Assembly (NCBI GenBank): GCA_937898265.1
Contig: CALEJM010000314.1
Coordinates: 1 to 21,260 of the forward strand
Length of the DNA: 21,260 bases
Source: an uncultured Porphyromonadaceae bacterium
Lineage (GTDB): Bacteria > Bacteroidota > Bacteroidia > Bacteroidales > Paludibacteraceae
Reading direction: 5' to 3'
The notes below the pieces were generated by a model. The model was not told the DNA's origin. It searched no databases and was given only the letters and a program-made list of their open reading frames with translations. A program made the position numbers and the translations under genes. Each line of letters opens with the position of its first letter. Position 1 is the stretch's first letter. This document shows, piece by piece, positions 1 through 8,266 of the stretch.

Positions 1-279
1 GGCACTGATGGTGGCAGCTTGGTTTTCTGGTTTCAGTGAGATCGTGTAGTGGCTATACTCGGTCTGTGCGGGCTGCACCTTCGGTTTCTCAACCTGAAGC
101 TCGATGTTGGCACGTTTATGGTTGCCAATCTCGGGTTCGTAGTCTTTCTCAATCTGAACGCGACGGTTGACAGTGGTGTCTTTTGTTTGTGTGGTCTTGT
201 TTTGAGCCTGCGCTGTGAGAGCGAGCGTGGAGGCTAAGAGGACCAGCAGGGTGTTACGGAGCAAACGGTGGTTTGTCAT
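1..279 (-). CDS. Secreted protein, N-terminal part only (Bacteroidota outer-membrane barrel type, function unknown)
   Basis: The reading frame starts at an ATG at 279-277 and stays open to the left edge, so only about 93 residues are visible. Residues 1-26 form a signal peptide (MTNHRLLR, a hydrophobic core, then a cleavage site around AQA-Q). The mature start has a stretch reading TVNRRVQIEKDYEPEI followed by KPKVQPAQTEY. This 'DTTVNR..v.ie.dYePeI' opening is, as I recall it, typical of a Bacteroidota family of conserved periplasmic/outer-membrane proteins that usually continue into a large beta-barrel. The name is an inference from that opening. It lies 27 bases after the CRD protein gene and is probably the last visible member of the long minus-strand operon. 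Everything after residue 93 is outside the window. Confidence 0.6.
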   Translation of the reverse strand, partial: MTNHRLLRNTLLVLLASTLALTAQAQNKTTQTKDTTVNRRVQIEKDYEPEIGNHKRANIELQVEKPKVQPAQTEYSHYTISLKPENQAATISA

Positions 280-306
280 ATCGTAGTAGTTATTATTTAT
301 CGTATG

Positions 307-1548
307 TTATTTGATGTCTTCGAGTGTGATGGTCTGCAGCGTCGGGTAGTTTTTCAATGCCTTGGAAGTGAACTGGCGGGCGTTGTGCTCGTGGTTGACT
401 ACGGTGGTGTTGGCTTGTGTCGACCATTTGATGGTCTGACCCGCCTTCTCTTCGGCAGTCATGTGGAAAACCATTGTTTTCTCTTTCACCCTTAGCGAGT
501 TGTAGGCTGAAGGGGTGAAGATGACGTTGCGTTTGAAGTTGATGGTTCCGCGTTTGAGTCGGAAGTGTTCAATGTCTTCGCCGGCAATGGAGATGAGGTT
601 GACGACGGAGAGTTCGTCTTTGCTGAGGGTGTGTCCAAATGGGATGTTGAAGTAGACGCTTGCTTCTTCGGAGATGCGACGTATACTATAATTGTATGCG
701 TCGATGATGTAGTTGACCTTGACGTTGAGTTTGAAGATGCCAAGGATGTTGCGCGACTCGGTGTAGGTGAGCACGGTGACGTCGTTGTTCTCCTTGGTAA
801 CGCTCCAATTCTTCGGCTTCTCCATCAGTTTGTCGAACATCTGCTTGGTGCTTCCGCCCCAGAGATATTTGTGGATGAGTGAGCCAGCGTCGATCTTTTG
901 GATATTGCTCTTGTCTTGTTTGCCGATGTGGTTGTCCATCACGTCGGGGATGCGCTCGGCGGTCTTGGCGTCGATGTAACGACGTGCTACGTCTGCTTTT
1001 ATCTGTATGGAGTCGAGTCCGTCGGCGCCACGACCGTGAAGTTCAACGATATGTCCGATGACCTCGTCGAAGCCCACGATGCTGCCGTTGGTCTTGACAG
1101 CAACGGTGGAGTGGACACGGTATTTCTGGTTCTCATCGGGGAAGTCGACGTTCATACGGTTGCGTGTGAAACGTAGGAGGTCTTTTATCGCCTTCCGTTT
1201 GTTGCGCGTGGTCTTGCCTGCTACCACCATCTCTTCGAGCATGATAGGCTGAGAGTAGAGGCGAATCTGCAGCACTTCGTCGTCTTTGATGCTACGACTG
1301 TGAAGACTCTTAGTGGCATAGCCAACGAAGGAGATGATAAGCGAGTCGTTCTCGTTGATGTTGATACGGAAGTTGCCGTTGTTGTCGGTGACGGTGCCGT
1401 GTTCAGGCGCTTTCTTGAAGTAGATGCTTGCGTACGAAACTGGTTGGCCGTTTTCGTCAACGACGTGACCTTTGGCCTGCCTTTGTGAGAAAAGTAGGTT
1501 GGAGATTGTCAGCAACGACAGAAGGATGAGAGTAATACGCTGTTTCAT
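307..1548 (-). CDS. Secreted protein with carboxypeptidase-regulatory-like domain (CRD), DUF5686-like region
   Basis: 413 residues. Residues 1-22 are a signal peptide (MKQRITLILLSLL... ending LLFSQ). Residues about 25-100 are a CarboxypepD_reg-like Ig-fold domain with the usual marks: GHVVDENGQPVSYASI, then GTVTDNNGNF, then ISFVGYATK. After it comes MLEEMVVAG, the connector found in TonB receptors and DUF5686-type proteins, and an alpha/beta region of about 300 residues that I do not recognise with certainty. Full DUF5686 proteins are roughly twice as long and end in an outer-membrane barrel; this one ends at 413 residues with no obvious barrel, so it is either a short family member or a separate family. 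It is expected in the periplasm or at the outer membrane. It starts 12 bases after thyA, in the same operon. Confidence is high for the gene and CRD, low for the rest. Confidence 0.8.
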   Translation of the reverse strand: MKQRITLILLSLLTISNLLFSQRQAKGHVVDENGQPVSYASIYFKKAPEHGTVTDNNGNFRININENDSLIISFVGYATKSLHSRSIKDDEVLQIRLYSQPIMLEEMVVAGKTTRNKRKAIKDLLRFTRNRMNVDFPDENQKYRVHSTVAVKTNGSIVGFDEVIGHIVELHGRGADGLDSIQIKADVARRYIDAKTAERIPDVMDNHIGKQDKSNIQKIDAGSLIHKYLWGGSTKQMFDKLMEKPKNWSVTKENNDVTVLTYTESRNILGIFKLNVKVNYIIDAYNYSIRRISEEASVYFNIPFGHTLSKDELSVVNLISIAGEDIEHFRLKRGTINFKRNVIFTPSAYNSLRVKEKTMVFHMTAEEKAGQTIKWSTQANTTVVNHEHNARQFTSKALKNYPTLQTITLEDIK

Positions 1549-1560
1549 AGCACGATACTT

Positions 1561-2355
1561 TTATACTGATACCACACCGGCAATGTGTGGGTGTGGGTCG
1601 TAGTTGACTAATTGGAAGTCTTCGTATTTGAAGTCGAAGATGTTCTTGACCTCAGGGTTGATAATCATCTGTGGCAATGGGCGTGGCTCACGGGTGAGCT
1701 GCAGCTTCACTTGCTCAAGGTGGTTGGTATAGATATGTGCGTCGCCTAAGGTGTGGATGAACTCACCGGCTTCAAGGCCTGTTACCTGCGCCATCATCTG
1801 GAGGAGGAGGGCATAGGAGGCGATGTTGAAAGGAACGCCAAGGAAGAGGTCGGCACTGCGTTGGTAGAGCTGCAGACTAAGTTTGCCGTTGGCCACGTAG
1901 AACTGGAACAAGGCGTGGCAAGGTGGGAGATTCATGTGGTCGATGTCGGCAACATTCCATGCGCTGACAATGATGCGGCGGGAGTCAGGATTGTTTTTGA
2001 TGGTGTCAACAACCTGTTGAATCTGGTCGATGAAGCCGCCGTTGTAGTCGGGCCATGAGCGCCATTGATAGCCATAGACATGACCGAGGTCACCATTCTC
2101 GTCGGCCCACTCGTTCCAGATTCTCACACCGTTATCCTGGAGATATTTGACGTTGGTGTCGCCCTTCAAGAACCACAACAACTCGTGGATGATGGACTTA
2201 GTGTGCAGTTTCTTGGTGGTGAGCAGCGGGAATCCGTCTTGCAGATTGAAGCGCATCTGATAGCCGAAGACACTGATGGTGCCTGTGCCTGTGCGGTCGC
2301 ATTTCTTTGTGCCGTTGTCGAGCACGTGTTGTAATACCTTGAGATATTGTTCCAT
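1561..2355 (-). CDS. thyA: Thymidylate synthase
   Basis: 264 residues, exactly the length of E. coli ThyA. The enzyme methylates dUMP to dTMP using 5,10-methylene-tetrahydrofolate, producing dihydrofolate, in the cytoplasm. Visible landmarks: the phosphate-binding loop DRTGTGT (residues 20-26), FPLLTTKK (42-49), [12 protein letters not shown] (57-68), IWNEWA (79-84), the catalytic cysteine in [12 protein letters not shown] (Cys146, same number as in E. coli), [18 protein letters not shown], the [12 protein letters not shown] motif, and the terminal [12 protein letters not shown]. Nothing essential is missing. It sits 8 bases after the PorE-like gene and 12 bases before the CRD gene. A folA gene (dihydrofolate reductase), a common partner of thyA, is not adjacent here. 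The envelope-protein neighbours suggest co-transcription rather than shared function. Confidence 0.98.
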   Translation of the reverse strand: MEQYLKVLQHVLDNGTKKCDRTGTGTISVFGYQMRFNLQDGFPLLTTKKLHTKSIIHELLWFLKGDTNVKYLQDNGVRIWNEWADENGDLGHVYGYQWRSWPDYNGGFIDQIQQVVDTIKNNPDSRRIIVSAWNVADIDHMNLPPCHALFQFYVANGKLSLQLYQRSADLFLGVPFNIASYALLLQMMAQVTGLEAGEFIHTLGDAHIYTNHLEQVKLQLTREPRPLPQMIINPEVKNIFDFKYEDFQLVNYDPHPHIAGVVSV

Positions 2356-2363
2356 TGTTTTTT

Positions 2364-4352
2364 CTAATACAAATTATAGGTGGTTCGCAAAACCCTGAAC
2401 TCCGTGCGTCGGTTCATCTGATTGGCAATGACTTGCTCGTCGGCCTCAAGTTCGTCGATGAACTCTGGTGTCAAAACGTCGCCTTCGTGTAGGAATTTAT
2501 ATTGTTTTGCTGTTTCGCTGTCAACAACAACAGGTTTGCTCTCGCCATAACCCACAGGCGTCAAACGCTCTTTTTCAATGCCAGCCTTTATCAGATAGTT
2601 GACTACAGACTGCGCGCGTTTCTGCGAGAGAACCATATTGCTTTGTTCGCTGCCGACAGAGTCGGTGTGCGCCGAGATTTCAATGGTGATGTGTGGGTTG
2701 TCTTTCATCAGCTTGACCAAACCGTTGAGCTCTTCTTCCGATTCCTTTGTCAGGTTCCATTTGGCAAACTCATAGAAGATGTTGTCCATCTTGATGGATT
2801 TGTTGACGCTTGGGAGTCGGAACGTGCGTTGGAAGGTCTGATTCTCTTCCAGACCGATGGTAGAGACGTTGTCTGACGAGTTGAGAAAGCCACGGCAGGT
2901 GCCCAACATAACGTACGAGGTGTTCTTGTTGAGTTTGACTTGGAAAGTGCCGTCGCGTTTAGTGTGTTGCTTTAGATTGGTGCCGTCGTTGCCCACGATT
3001 TTGACCACGGCATCAGGTAGCGCACGACCTCTCTCGTCAACGACCTTACCTCTCAAGACAAAGATCAAATCGGGCATCTCAAAGCGATAGATTCTGTCGA
3101 CAGCGCGTTTCTGACCACGCGAAGAGGAGAAGAAACCGGCGTCGCGGTCGGCATCGAAATGGATGCAGAAATCGTCGGCATAGGAGTTGATTGGTGCCAA
3201 CATGTTGACTACATGCCATTTGCCTGATTTTCCTTTGACAGCTTTATAGATATCTAATCCACCAAGACCCTCATGACCGTTGGAGGAGAAATAGAGCGAA
3301 CCGTCGGGATGGACGGTTGGGAACATCTCGTCGCCAGCGGTGTTGATGTCTGCGCCTAAGTTTTCGGGGATACCCCATTTGCCGTCGCTCAGTTTAAGAG
3401 CCATCCAGATGTCTTTGCCGCCAAAGCCTTTCGGAGCGTCGGAGACAAAGAAGAGGGTATCGCCCGTGATGGAAAGGGCAGGATGGGCCACGGTGATAGT
3501 GCTGTCAACGAAGAGCTGCTGTGGTGCCGGTTCTTTCCATTCGCCACCGCTACGTTCCGATTTCAGAATCTCGGCAGCGCGAGAACCGCCAGCACAACGG
3601 GTGAGATACATCGTCTTGCCGTCGACAGAGAAACATGGTGCGCCCTCGTCGCCAGTGGTGTTGAAGTTGCCTTCCAATGGGGTCGGCTTGTCCCATTTGC
3701 CGCTCTTGTTCCTCTTGGTTGAGAAGAGGTTGAAATGGGCTGCTCCTGTGACTTGGCTGACGTCGCGTTTGTTGGTCTTCACTTTAGGCAATGCGCGATT
3801 GGTGGTGAAGATGATAGCATTGGTGTCGGTGCCGATATAGGTGGCGGCAAAGTCGGAGTTGCTTCGTGAGTTGAGGTAGTTGGCCGAGCGTACGAGGTAG
3901 CGGGTGCGTCGGGCAAGGAGTTCTGCCGACGTCTGGGCGCTCTGAAGTCCCTGGAGTGCCAATGCGTTCTTCGCATCCGTCTCAAGATAGAGGGAGTAGA
4001 GGTTGATAGCTCCTTCGTAGTTGCCCTGTGCATGAAGACATTGGGCTGCGTTAAGATAGAGGATTGGCTCAGCGTATTTGTCCTTGATGGCAGAGTTGTA
4101 GGCTCTTGACGCTTTCGACCAATTGGCAGTATGACGGTAGCACTCGCCAATCTTGAAGTTAATCTCTGCGCGGATAGGTTTTTGACGAGGCTTCAGTTTC
4201 TTTTTGGCCTTTTTGTACTCTTCGGCAGCTGCGTGGTAGGCGCCGTTCTCAAATTTGACGTCTGCCTTGCGGATTTTGCGCGTAGCACTGCAACCCGACA
4301 GCATCAAAATGGTCAGGAAGATAGAGCAGAGGAGTACAATGCGGTTTCTCAT
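2364..4352 (-). CDS. PorE-like outer-membrane lipoprotein: TPR, PD40 beta-propeller, CRD, OmpA-like peptidoglycan-binding domain
   Basis: 662 residues. The N-terminus is a lipoprotein signal with lipobox LSGC (Cys21). Residues about 30-150 are TPR-like helices ([36 protein letters not shown]). Residues about 165-430 carry PD40/WD40-like blades ([38 protein letters not shown]). Residues about 437-520 are a CRD ([20 protein letters not shown]). Residues about 535-662 are an OmpA C-terminal domain with the [12 protein letters not shown] opening, the [12 protein letters not shown] segment with Asp and Arg ligands for peptidoglycan ([12 protein letters not shown]), GYGESKP and NRRTEF. A roughly 30-residue insertion (ETAKQYKF...ADEQV) sits before NRRTEF. 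This domain order and length match PorE (PG1058) of Porphyromonas gingivalis, a component of type IX secretion that links the machine to peptidoglycan. Several Bacteroidota paralogues share the order, so orthology is inferred, not shown. It is flanked at 8 bases on both sides by operon partners. Confidence 0.85.
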   Translation of the reverse strand: MRNRIVLLCSIFLTILMLSGCSATRKIRKADVKFENGAYHAAAEEYKKAKKKLKPRQKPIRAEINFKIGECYRHTANWSKASRAYNSAIKDKYAEPILYLNAAQCLHAQGNYEGAINLYSLYLETDAKNALALQGLQSAQTSAELLARRTRYLVRSANYLNSRSNSDFAATYIGTDTNAIIFTTNRALPKVKTNKRDVSQVTGAAHFNLFSTKRNKSGKWDKPTPLEGNFNTTGDEGAPCFSVDGKTMYLTRCAGGSRAAEILKSERSGGEWKEPAPQQLFVDSTITVAHPALSITGDTLFFVSDAPKGFGGKDIWMALKLSDGKWGIPENLGADINTAGDEMFPTVHPDGSLYFSSNGHEGLGGLDIYKAVKGKSGKWHVVNMLAPINSYADDFCIHFDADRDAGFFSSSRGQKRAVDRIYRFEMPDLIFVLRGKVVDERGRALPDAVVKIVGNDGTNLKQHTKRDGTFQVKLNKNTSYVMLGTCRGFLNSSDNVSTIGLEENQTFQRTFRLPSVNKSIKMDNIFYEFAKWNLTKESEEELNGLVKLMKDNPHITIEISAHTDSVGSEQSNMVLSQKRAQSVVNYLIKAGIEKERLTPVGYGESKPVVVDSETAKQYKFLHEGDVLTPEFIDELEADEQVIANQMNRRTEFRVLRTTYNLY

Positions 4353-4360
4353 AGACTGAA

Positions 4361-6241
4361 TTATTCTTGTTTCAACATAACGACCTCACCATTGGTGGTG
4401 GTGACAATCCAGGTGTTGTTGCCGAGTGCCACGATGGTGTTGATGGCTGCGTTGCCGATTTTGTGTTGCCAAAGCAAGGTGCCGTCGGTGGTGTTGAGTG
4501 CACAGATGACGCCGTTCTTGCTTCCAGAGATGACAATGCCGTCTCTCTCTACAATGTTGCAAGGGTTGGAGTCGTCACCGTATTGTGCGTCGGTAATCCA
4601 ACTTGGCTTGAACGTAGAGGTATTCAAGGCGTAGACTTTGTCTTTCTTAGTGCGTGTGTAAACGGTGGTGTTGTCGGTGCTGATGCCGATAGATTCGGCT
4701 GCGTTAGTTGCTGGAGACGACTGCCATACGGTGCGACCTGTAGTCTTGTTGACTACAAGGATGGAACCGCTGACAATGAGGTAGAGGTTGTTGTCGTCGG
4801 CAACGGGAGATACAGCGCCGATCGAGTTGGAGTTTTCGAGGTTTTGTTGCCAACGGATAGCACCTGTGGACATGTTCAATGCATAGATCCTGCCTGTCCA
4901 TGTGGTGAAATAGATGGTTTTGTCGGAAATCAATGGTTGGCAGCTGACAGCACCTTCGATGCCACGTGTTTGCCAAACCTCAGCGCCGTCGCTGAGGTTC
5001 AAGGCCAAGAACTTACCATTGTTGCAAGCGACGTAGACGATGTTGCCGTTGATAACTGGTGTTGAGCTGAGTGGTTCGCTGGTGATGACGTCCCACGCTG
5101 CAGTGCCATTCTTGGCGTTCAGGCAATAGATATGATGGTTGGCGTCGGCAACAACAACGTATTGCTCGTTGGCTGCTGGAGCACCAAGGATAGAACCAGA
5201 GGTGCTGAACGACCAACTTTTAGCTCCTTTGGCCATGGTGAGGCAGACTACGCCACCGTTGTGGGTGGCTACATAGATGTTCTCGCCAACAACTGCGGCT
5301 GAACCGTAGATGGCTTCGTTGAGATTGATGTTCCATTTCTCTACGATGTTCTTGTAGTTTTTGTTGACTGCCATACTTGGACGGAGTTTCAAGTTGCCAT
5401 CATTATAGAATTTCTCTCCGGTTGAGATAGCTGTCCATTGCTCTGGGTCCTGACCAAGGCGTTTGTGGAAGAAGTGGAGACTGTCTGAAGTCATGGTACA
5501 CAGTGTGTAAGATGCCAACGGACGATTGTCGGACTTCGATGTGCCACAGATAATGCCGATGATATTGTCGTTGTTAACCACAAGGTTGTGGTGATAGTGA
5601 CCGTTGATAATGGCTTGGAGATTGCGTCGACGAACCACATCGGTGAGTTGATACCAGTTGTCGCAGTCAGGTGATTGCAGTGGATGATGAGTTACAACAT
5701 AGAGTGGTGTCTTCTTCGAGGTGTTCTTGAGTTGCTTCTTGACCCATTCAATGTCCTCTGGTGCAATGTGAGCGTCGCCGTTACGAAGTTGGGCGGTGTT
5801 GACTCCCAAGAAGAGATTGCCGTTGCAGAGCAGACGGAAGTGGGTGTCGCCAAACACTTCGCGGAAATAGGCGTCTCCCACGCCGTTGTTCAAGCAGTCG
5901 TGATTGCCCGGAACAACATAATATGGGAGTTTGGTCTTGTCAAGCATCTGCTTCACCTCTTTCATTGAAGCCATGTCGCCACGATGGGCTATGTCGCCAA
6001 GAACAAGAATGAAGGCAATGCCGTCTTGCTTGGTGATGTCTTTGGTCAATGCCAAGAAGTCGGTCTTGCACTGAGGATTGTCGACAGAGTAGTGAACGTC
6101 GGCAATGACGGCAAAACGAAGCGTGGCGTCGTTGAGTGCGTCGTATGGTTTTTCTGTCTTGTCGTTTGACTGCTGAGCGTTTGCAACAAAAGGAATCGCC
6201 ATCAGCAAAACGAGTAATAACCACTTGAAATTGTATTTCAT
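4361..6241 (-). CDS. Secreted calcineurin-like metallophosphoesterase fused to a PQQ-type beta-propeller
   Basis: 626 residues from the ATG at 6241-6239. I prefer this start to the one 11 codons upstream because it begins a clean signal peptide (MKYNFKW, hydrophobic core, VANA-QQ) and avoids overlap with the upstream gene. Residues about 40-225 are a metallophosphoesterase with all metal-binding motifs: D48-x-H50 (ADVHYS), GD in LGDIAHRGD (82-89), GNHD (112-115), THH (184-186) and GHYHHN (214-219). From about residue 295 to the end there are repeated PQQ-like propeller blades: pairs such as GENIYVATHNGGVVCLTMAKG, NGNIVYVACNNGKFLALN, DKTIYFTTWTGRIYALNMSTG and ISGSKNGVICALNTTDGTLLW. The predicted place is the periplasm or cell surface; the substrate cannot be read from sequence. 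A phosphodiesterase or phosphatase joined to a scaffold or ligand-binding propeller is the simplest reading. It lies 14 bases after the 132-residue gene and 8 bases before the PorE-like gene. Confidence 0.9.
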   Translation of the reverse strand: MKYNFKWLLLVLLMAIPFVANAQQSNDKTEKPYDALNDATLRFAVIADVHYSVDNPQCKTDFLALTKDITKQDGIAFILVLGDIAHRGDMASMKEVKQMLDKTKLPYYVVPGNHDCLNNGVGDAYFREVFGDTHFRLLCNGNLFLGVNTAQLRNGDAHIAPEDIEWVKKQLKNTSKKTPLYVVTHHPLQSPDCDNWYQLTDVVRRRNLQAIINGHYHHNLVVNNDNIIGIICGTSKSDNRPLASYTLCTMTSDSLHFFHKRLGQDPEQWTAISTGEKFYNDGNLKLRPSMAVNKNYKNIVEKWNINLNEAIYGSAAVVGENIYVATHNGGVVCLTMAKGAKSWSFSTSGSILGAPAANEQYVVVADANHHIYCLNAKNGTAAWDVITSEPLSSTPVINGNIVYVACNNGKFLALNLSDGAEVWQTRGIEGAVSCQPLISDKTIYFTTWTGRIYALNMSTGAIRWQQNLENSNSIGAVSPVADDNNLYLIVSGSILVVNKTTGRTVWQSSPATNAAESIGISTDNTTVYTRTKKDKVYALNTSTFKPSWITDAQYGDDSNPCNIVERDGIVISGSKNGVICALNTTDGTLLWQHKIGNAAINTIVALGNNTWIVTTTNGEVVMLKQE

Positions 6242-6255
6242 AATCAAAGAGTTGT

Positions 6256-6654
6256 CTAATTGTTTTCTAACCAAAGCTGTATCTCTTTCTTGCGCTCTTC
6301 GCGCTCAAGTGAAAGGGTTTGTTCGGTTTTTTCTATGTCGTTGTAGAGTTCAAGGAGCGACTCTGCAATTTGTCGTTTGTCGATACTGTAGTCGAAGGTG
6401 ATAAGTTCCTGATAAAGCAACTCTGCCAACAGCTCTTTCTGCATGCTTACCTTGGTTGGGTCGCTGAAGGCTTTGAGTGCGGTGCCCAAGTTGTTGGTCA
6501 AGAAGAAAGCACGGTTGTTCTCCAGAAATCGGGTGTAGAGAGAGTCAATGTCATGTTTCACGTCTTCTTTTCCAAATTTCTTTTTGTAGAGAATCTGGGC
6601 CAATGCCTGAAAGAAATCTTCGATGATAGCTAACAGATAGTCGCGTTTTATCAT
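6256..6654 (-). CDS. Conserved hypothetical cytoplasmic helical protein
   Basis: 132 residues with no signal peptide or membrane segment. It begins MIKRDYLLAIIEDFFQALAQ, which resembles the start of the DUF6483 family, then is almost wholly alpha-helical and charged, with a Glu/Lys-rich C-terminus (EREERKKEIQLWLENN) likely to form a coiled coil. I do not recognise a function. It is 16 bases downstream of nadC and 14 bases upstream of the phosphoesterase start, so it is very likely co-transcribed with them. It could be a small adaptor or tetratricopeptide-like protein; nothing in the sequence points to catalysis. Confidence 0.75.
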   Translation of the reverse strand: MIKRDYLLAIIEDFFQALAQILYKKKFGKEDVKHDIDSLYTRFLENNRAFFLTNNLGTALKAFSDPTKVSMQKELLAELLYQELITFDYSIDKRQIAESLLELYNDIEKTEQTLSLEREERKKEIQLWLENN

Positions 6655-6670
6655 ACAACAGATGTGCTTG

Positions 6671-7516
6671 TTATTTTACGGCTTTGAAACTCATGTCAAG
6701 ACTCTTGACGGAGTGGGTGAGTGCTCCGACAGAGATGAAGTCGGGACCAGCAACGGCATAATCATGCAATGTTGCCATAGTGATGCCGCCAGAAGATTCC
6801 ACTTCGTAGCGATGGTCGATGATCTTCACGGCTTTGGCTGTATTCTCTGGTGTGAAGTTATCCAACATAATGCGGTCAACACCACCATGATTCAGCACGC
6901 GGTCCAACTCCTCGAAGTTACGCACTTCAATCTCTATCTTGAGATCTTTGCCTTTTTCTTGACAATAGGCACGGGCGCGGTCGATGGCTTTCTCAATGCA
7001 GCCGGCAAAGTCGATGTGGTTGTCTTTCAGCATAATCATATCGTAGAGACCCATGCGGTGGTTGCATCCACCACCGATAGCCACTGCCATCTTCTCCAAC
7101 ATGCGAAGACCTGGTGTGGTCTTGCGAGTGTCAAGCAGTCGAGTGTTGGTGTCGCTAATCATGGCCACATATTCTGCTGTCTTGGTGGCAATGCCGCTCA
7201 TGCGTTGCATAATGTTGAGCATCAGACGTTCGGTCTGCAACAATGACTGTTTCTTGCCTGTGACTTTGAAAGCAATGTCGCCCACTTTCACACGGTCGCC
7301 ATCGTGAAGGAATTGTTCCATCTTCAACTCTGGGTCGAAACTTTCAAACACTTTCTTTGCCACTTCGATACCGGCAATGATGCCGTCTTCTTTCACGATG
7401 AGTTGTGATGTTCCCATCGCATCGGCAGGTATACACGAAAGGGTAGAGTGGTCTCCGTCGGCAATATCCTCGGCAAACCACAATTTTATTTGTTCTTCCA
7501 ATGAATAAGCATTCAT
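6671..7516 (-). CDS. nadC: Quinolinate phosphoribosyltransferase (decarboxylating)
   Basis: 281 residues, the usual family length. The enzyme converts quinolinate and PRPP to nicotinate mononucleotide plus CO2, the third step of de novo NAD synthesis, in the cytoplasm. Family motifs are present in order: EDIADGDHST near the N-terminus, DTRKTTPGLRMLEKMAV with the substrate-binding Arg-Lys, GGGCNHRMGLYDMIMLKDNHI, EIEVRNFEEL, DRIMLDNF, and the C-terminal phosphate-binding segment ESSGGITMATLHDYAVAG and SVGALTHS. It is the first gene of the long minus-strand operon and is divergent from rlmH; the promoter region between them holds two facing -7 boxes. nadA and nadB are not in the window. Confidence 0.97.
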   Translation of the reverse strand: MNAYSLEEQIKLWFAEDIADGDHSTLSCIPADAMGTSQLIVKEDGIIAGIEVAKKVFESFDPELKMEQFLHDGDRVKVGDIAFKVTGKKQSLLQTERLMLNIMQRMSGIATKTAEYVAMISDTNTRLLDTRKTTPGLRMLEKMAVAIGGGCNHRMGLYDMIMLKDNHIDFAGCIEKAIDRARAYCQEKGKDLKIEIEVRNFEELDRVLNHGGVDRIMLDNFTPENTAKAVKIIDHRYEVESSGGITMATLHDYAVAGPDFISVGALTHSVKSLDMSFKAVK

Positions 7517-7692
7517 ATTTCAATCAATAATTTAATCTGTAAAACTTATTGTTAAGCGCATAATTCACAGCTTGTTATGTAAGTTCTTCGCAATTCTCTT
7601 TTTTAATCAGAGTTTTTTTGCGACCTTTGCAGTGCTACTTATGCAATTTGTTGCAAAGGTAAGATTATTATTTTGAATATATACAATATAAT
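7517..7692. promoter_or_regulatory. Divergent promoter region between nadC and rlmH
   Basis: A perfect 9-base inverted repeat, ACCTTTGCA at 7623-7631 and TGCAAAGGT at 7652-7660, is explained best as two facing Bacteroidota -7 boxes. On the minus strand the box reads TACCTTTG (7661 down to 7654), a full match to TAnnTTTG, and would start the nadC operon with a leader of about 130 bases. On the plus strand GACCTTTG (7622-7629) is a one-off match and would start rlmH with a leader of about 55 bases. Neither has a convincing TTTG at -33. The repeat could also bind a regulator. Confidence 0.4.
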
Positions 7693-8175
7693 ATGAAGTT
7701 ATTGATATTGATGGTTGGCAAGATGGCAAATCCGACCATTTCGCAGATGTTCGACACTTATGTTGAGCGCATTAAACATTACGTTCCAACAGAGGTGACG
7801 ATGGTGGCTACGAAGACTACGGCAAAACAGATGGCGCAGCAACGGGATGAAGAAGGAAAACTGTTGCTAAATCAGTTGAAACCAGAAGACTACGTCGTAC
7901 TTTTGGATGATAAAGGCACAGAATATACCTCATCGAAATTTGCAAAATATATTGAGCAAAAACAGAACTCAGCCAAGCGTTTGGTGTTTGTTATCGGTGG
8001 TGCCTACGGTTTTTCGCAGGAGGTTTACGACCGGTCAAATGCGATGTTCTCTCTATCGAGATTGACGTTCCCCCATCAGTTGGTGCGCATCATTCTGGCA
8101 GAGCAGATTTATCGTGCCTATACGATTATCAAAAACGAACAATATCATCACGAAGATAGTCTTTTGTTGAAATAA
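7693..8175 (+). CDS. rlmH: 23S rRNA pseudouridine-1915 N3-methyltransferase
   Basis: 160 residues, close to the 155 of E. coli RlmH. It is a SPOUT-family methyltransferase that uses S-adenosylmethionine to methylate pseudouridine 1915 in helix 69 of 23S rRNA on the 70S ribosome. Landmarks: MKLLILMVGKM at the start, LDDKGTEYTSSKFAKYIE, the SAM-binding knot VFVIGGAYGFS, and the C-terminal signature LSRLTFPHQLVRIILAEQIYRAYTI ending in NEQYHHE. All the residues usually kept in the family are there. It stands alone on the plus strand, divergent from nadC and 91 bases before the G3E GTPase gene. Confidence 0.97.
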   Translation: MKLLILMVGKMANPTISQMFDTYVERIKHYVPTEVTMVATKTTAKQMAQQRDEEGKLLLNQLKPEDYVVLLDDKGTEYTSSKFAKYIEQKQNSAKRLVFVIGGAYGFSQEVYDRSNAMFSLSRLTFPHQLVRIILAEQIYRAYTIIKNEQYHHEDSLLLK

Positions 8176-8215
8176 AAATCTCATTTTTTGTAGGCGTGAT
8201 ATCAATAAAAACCAG

Positions 8216-8223
8216 TAACTTTG
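8216..8223 (+). promoter_or_regulatory. -7 box for the G3E GTPase gene
   Basis: TAACTTTG is a full match to the Bacteroidota TAnnTTTG box, 43 bases before the preferred ATG. The nearest upstream TTTG (8187-8190) is 25 bases away, longer than the usual 19-21, so the upstream element is weak or absent. Confidence 0.4.
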
Positions 8224-8266
8224 TGAGAAGAAAATAAATTAATTGGAACTTTATAAATCACTGAAT

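Noticed and set aside
3340..3840. Plus-strand frame of 166 codons
   Set aside because: Lies wholly opposite the PorE-like gene, which has clear domains; the frame has no recognisable motif.
4367..5065. Plus-strand frame of 232 codons
   Set aside because: Opposite the PQQ propeller part of the phosphoesterase; its length comes from the GTT/GTG bias of the complement.
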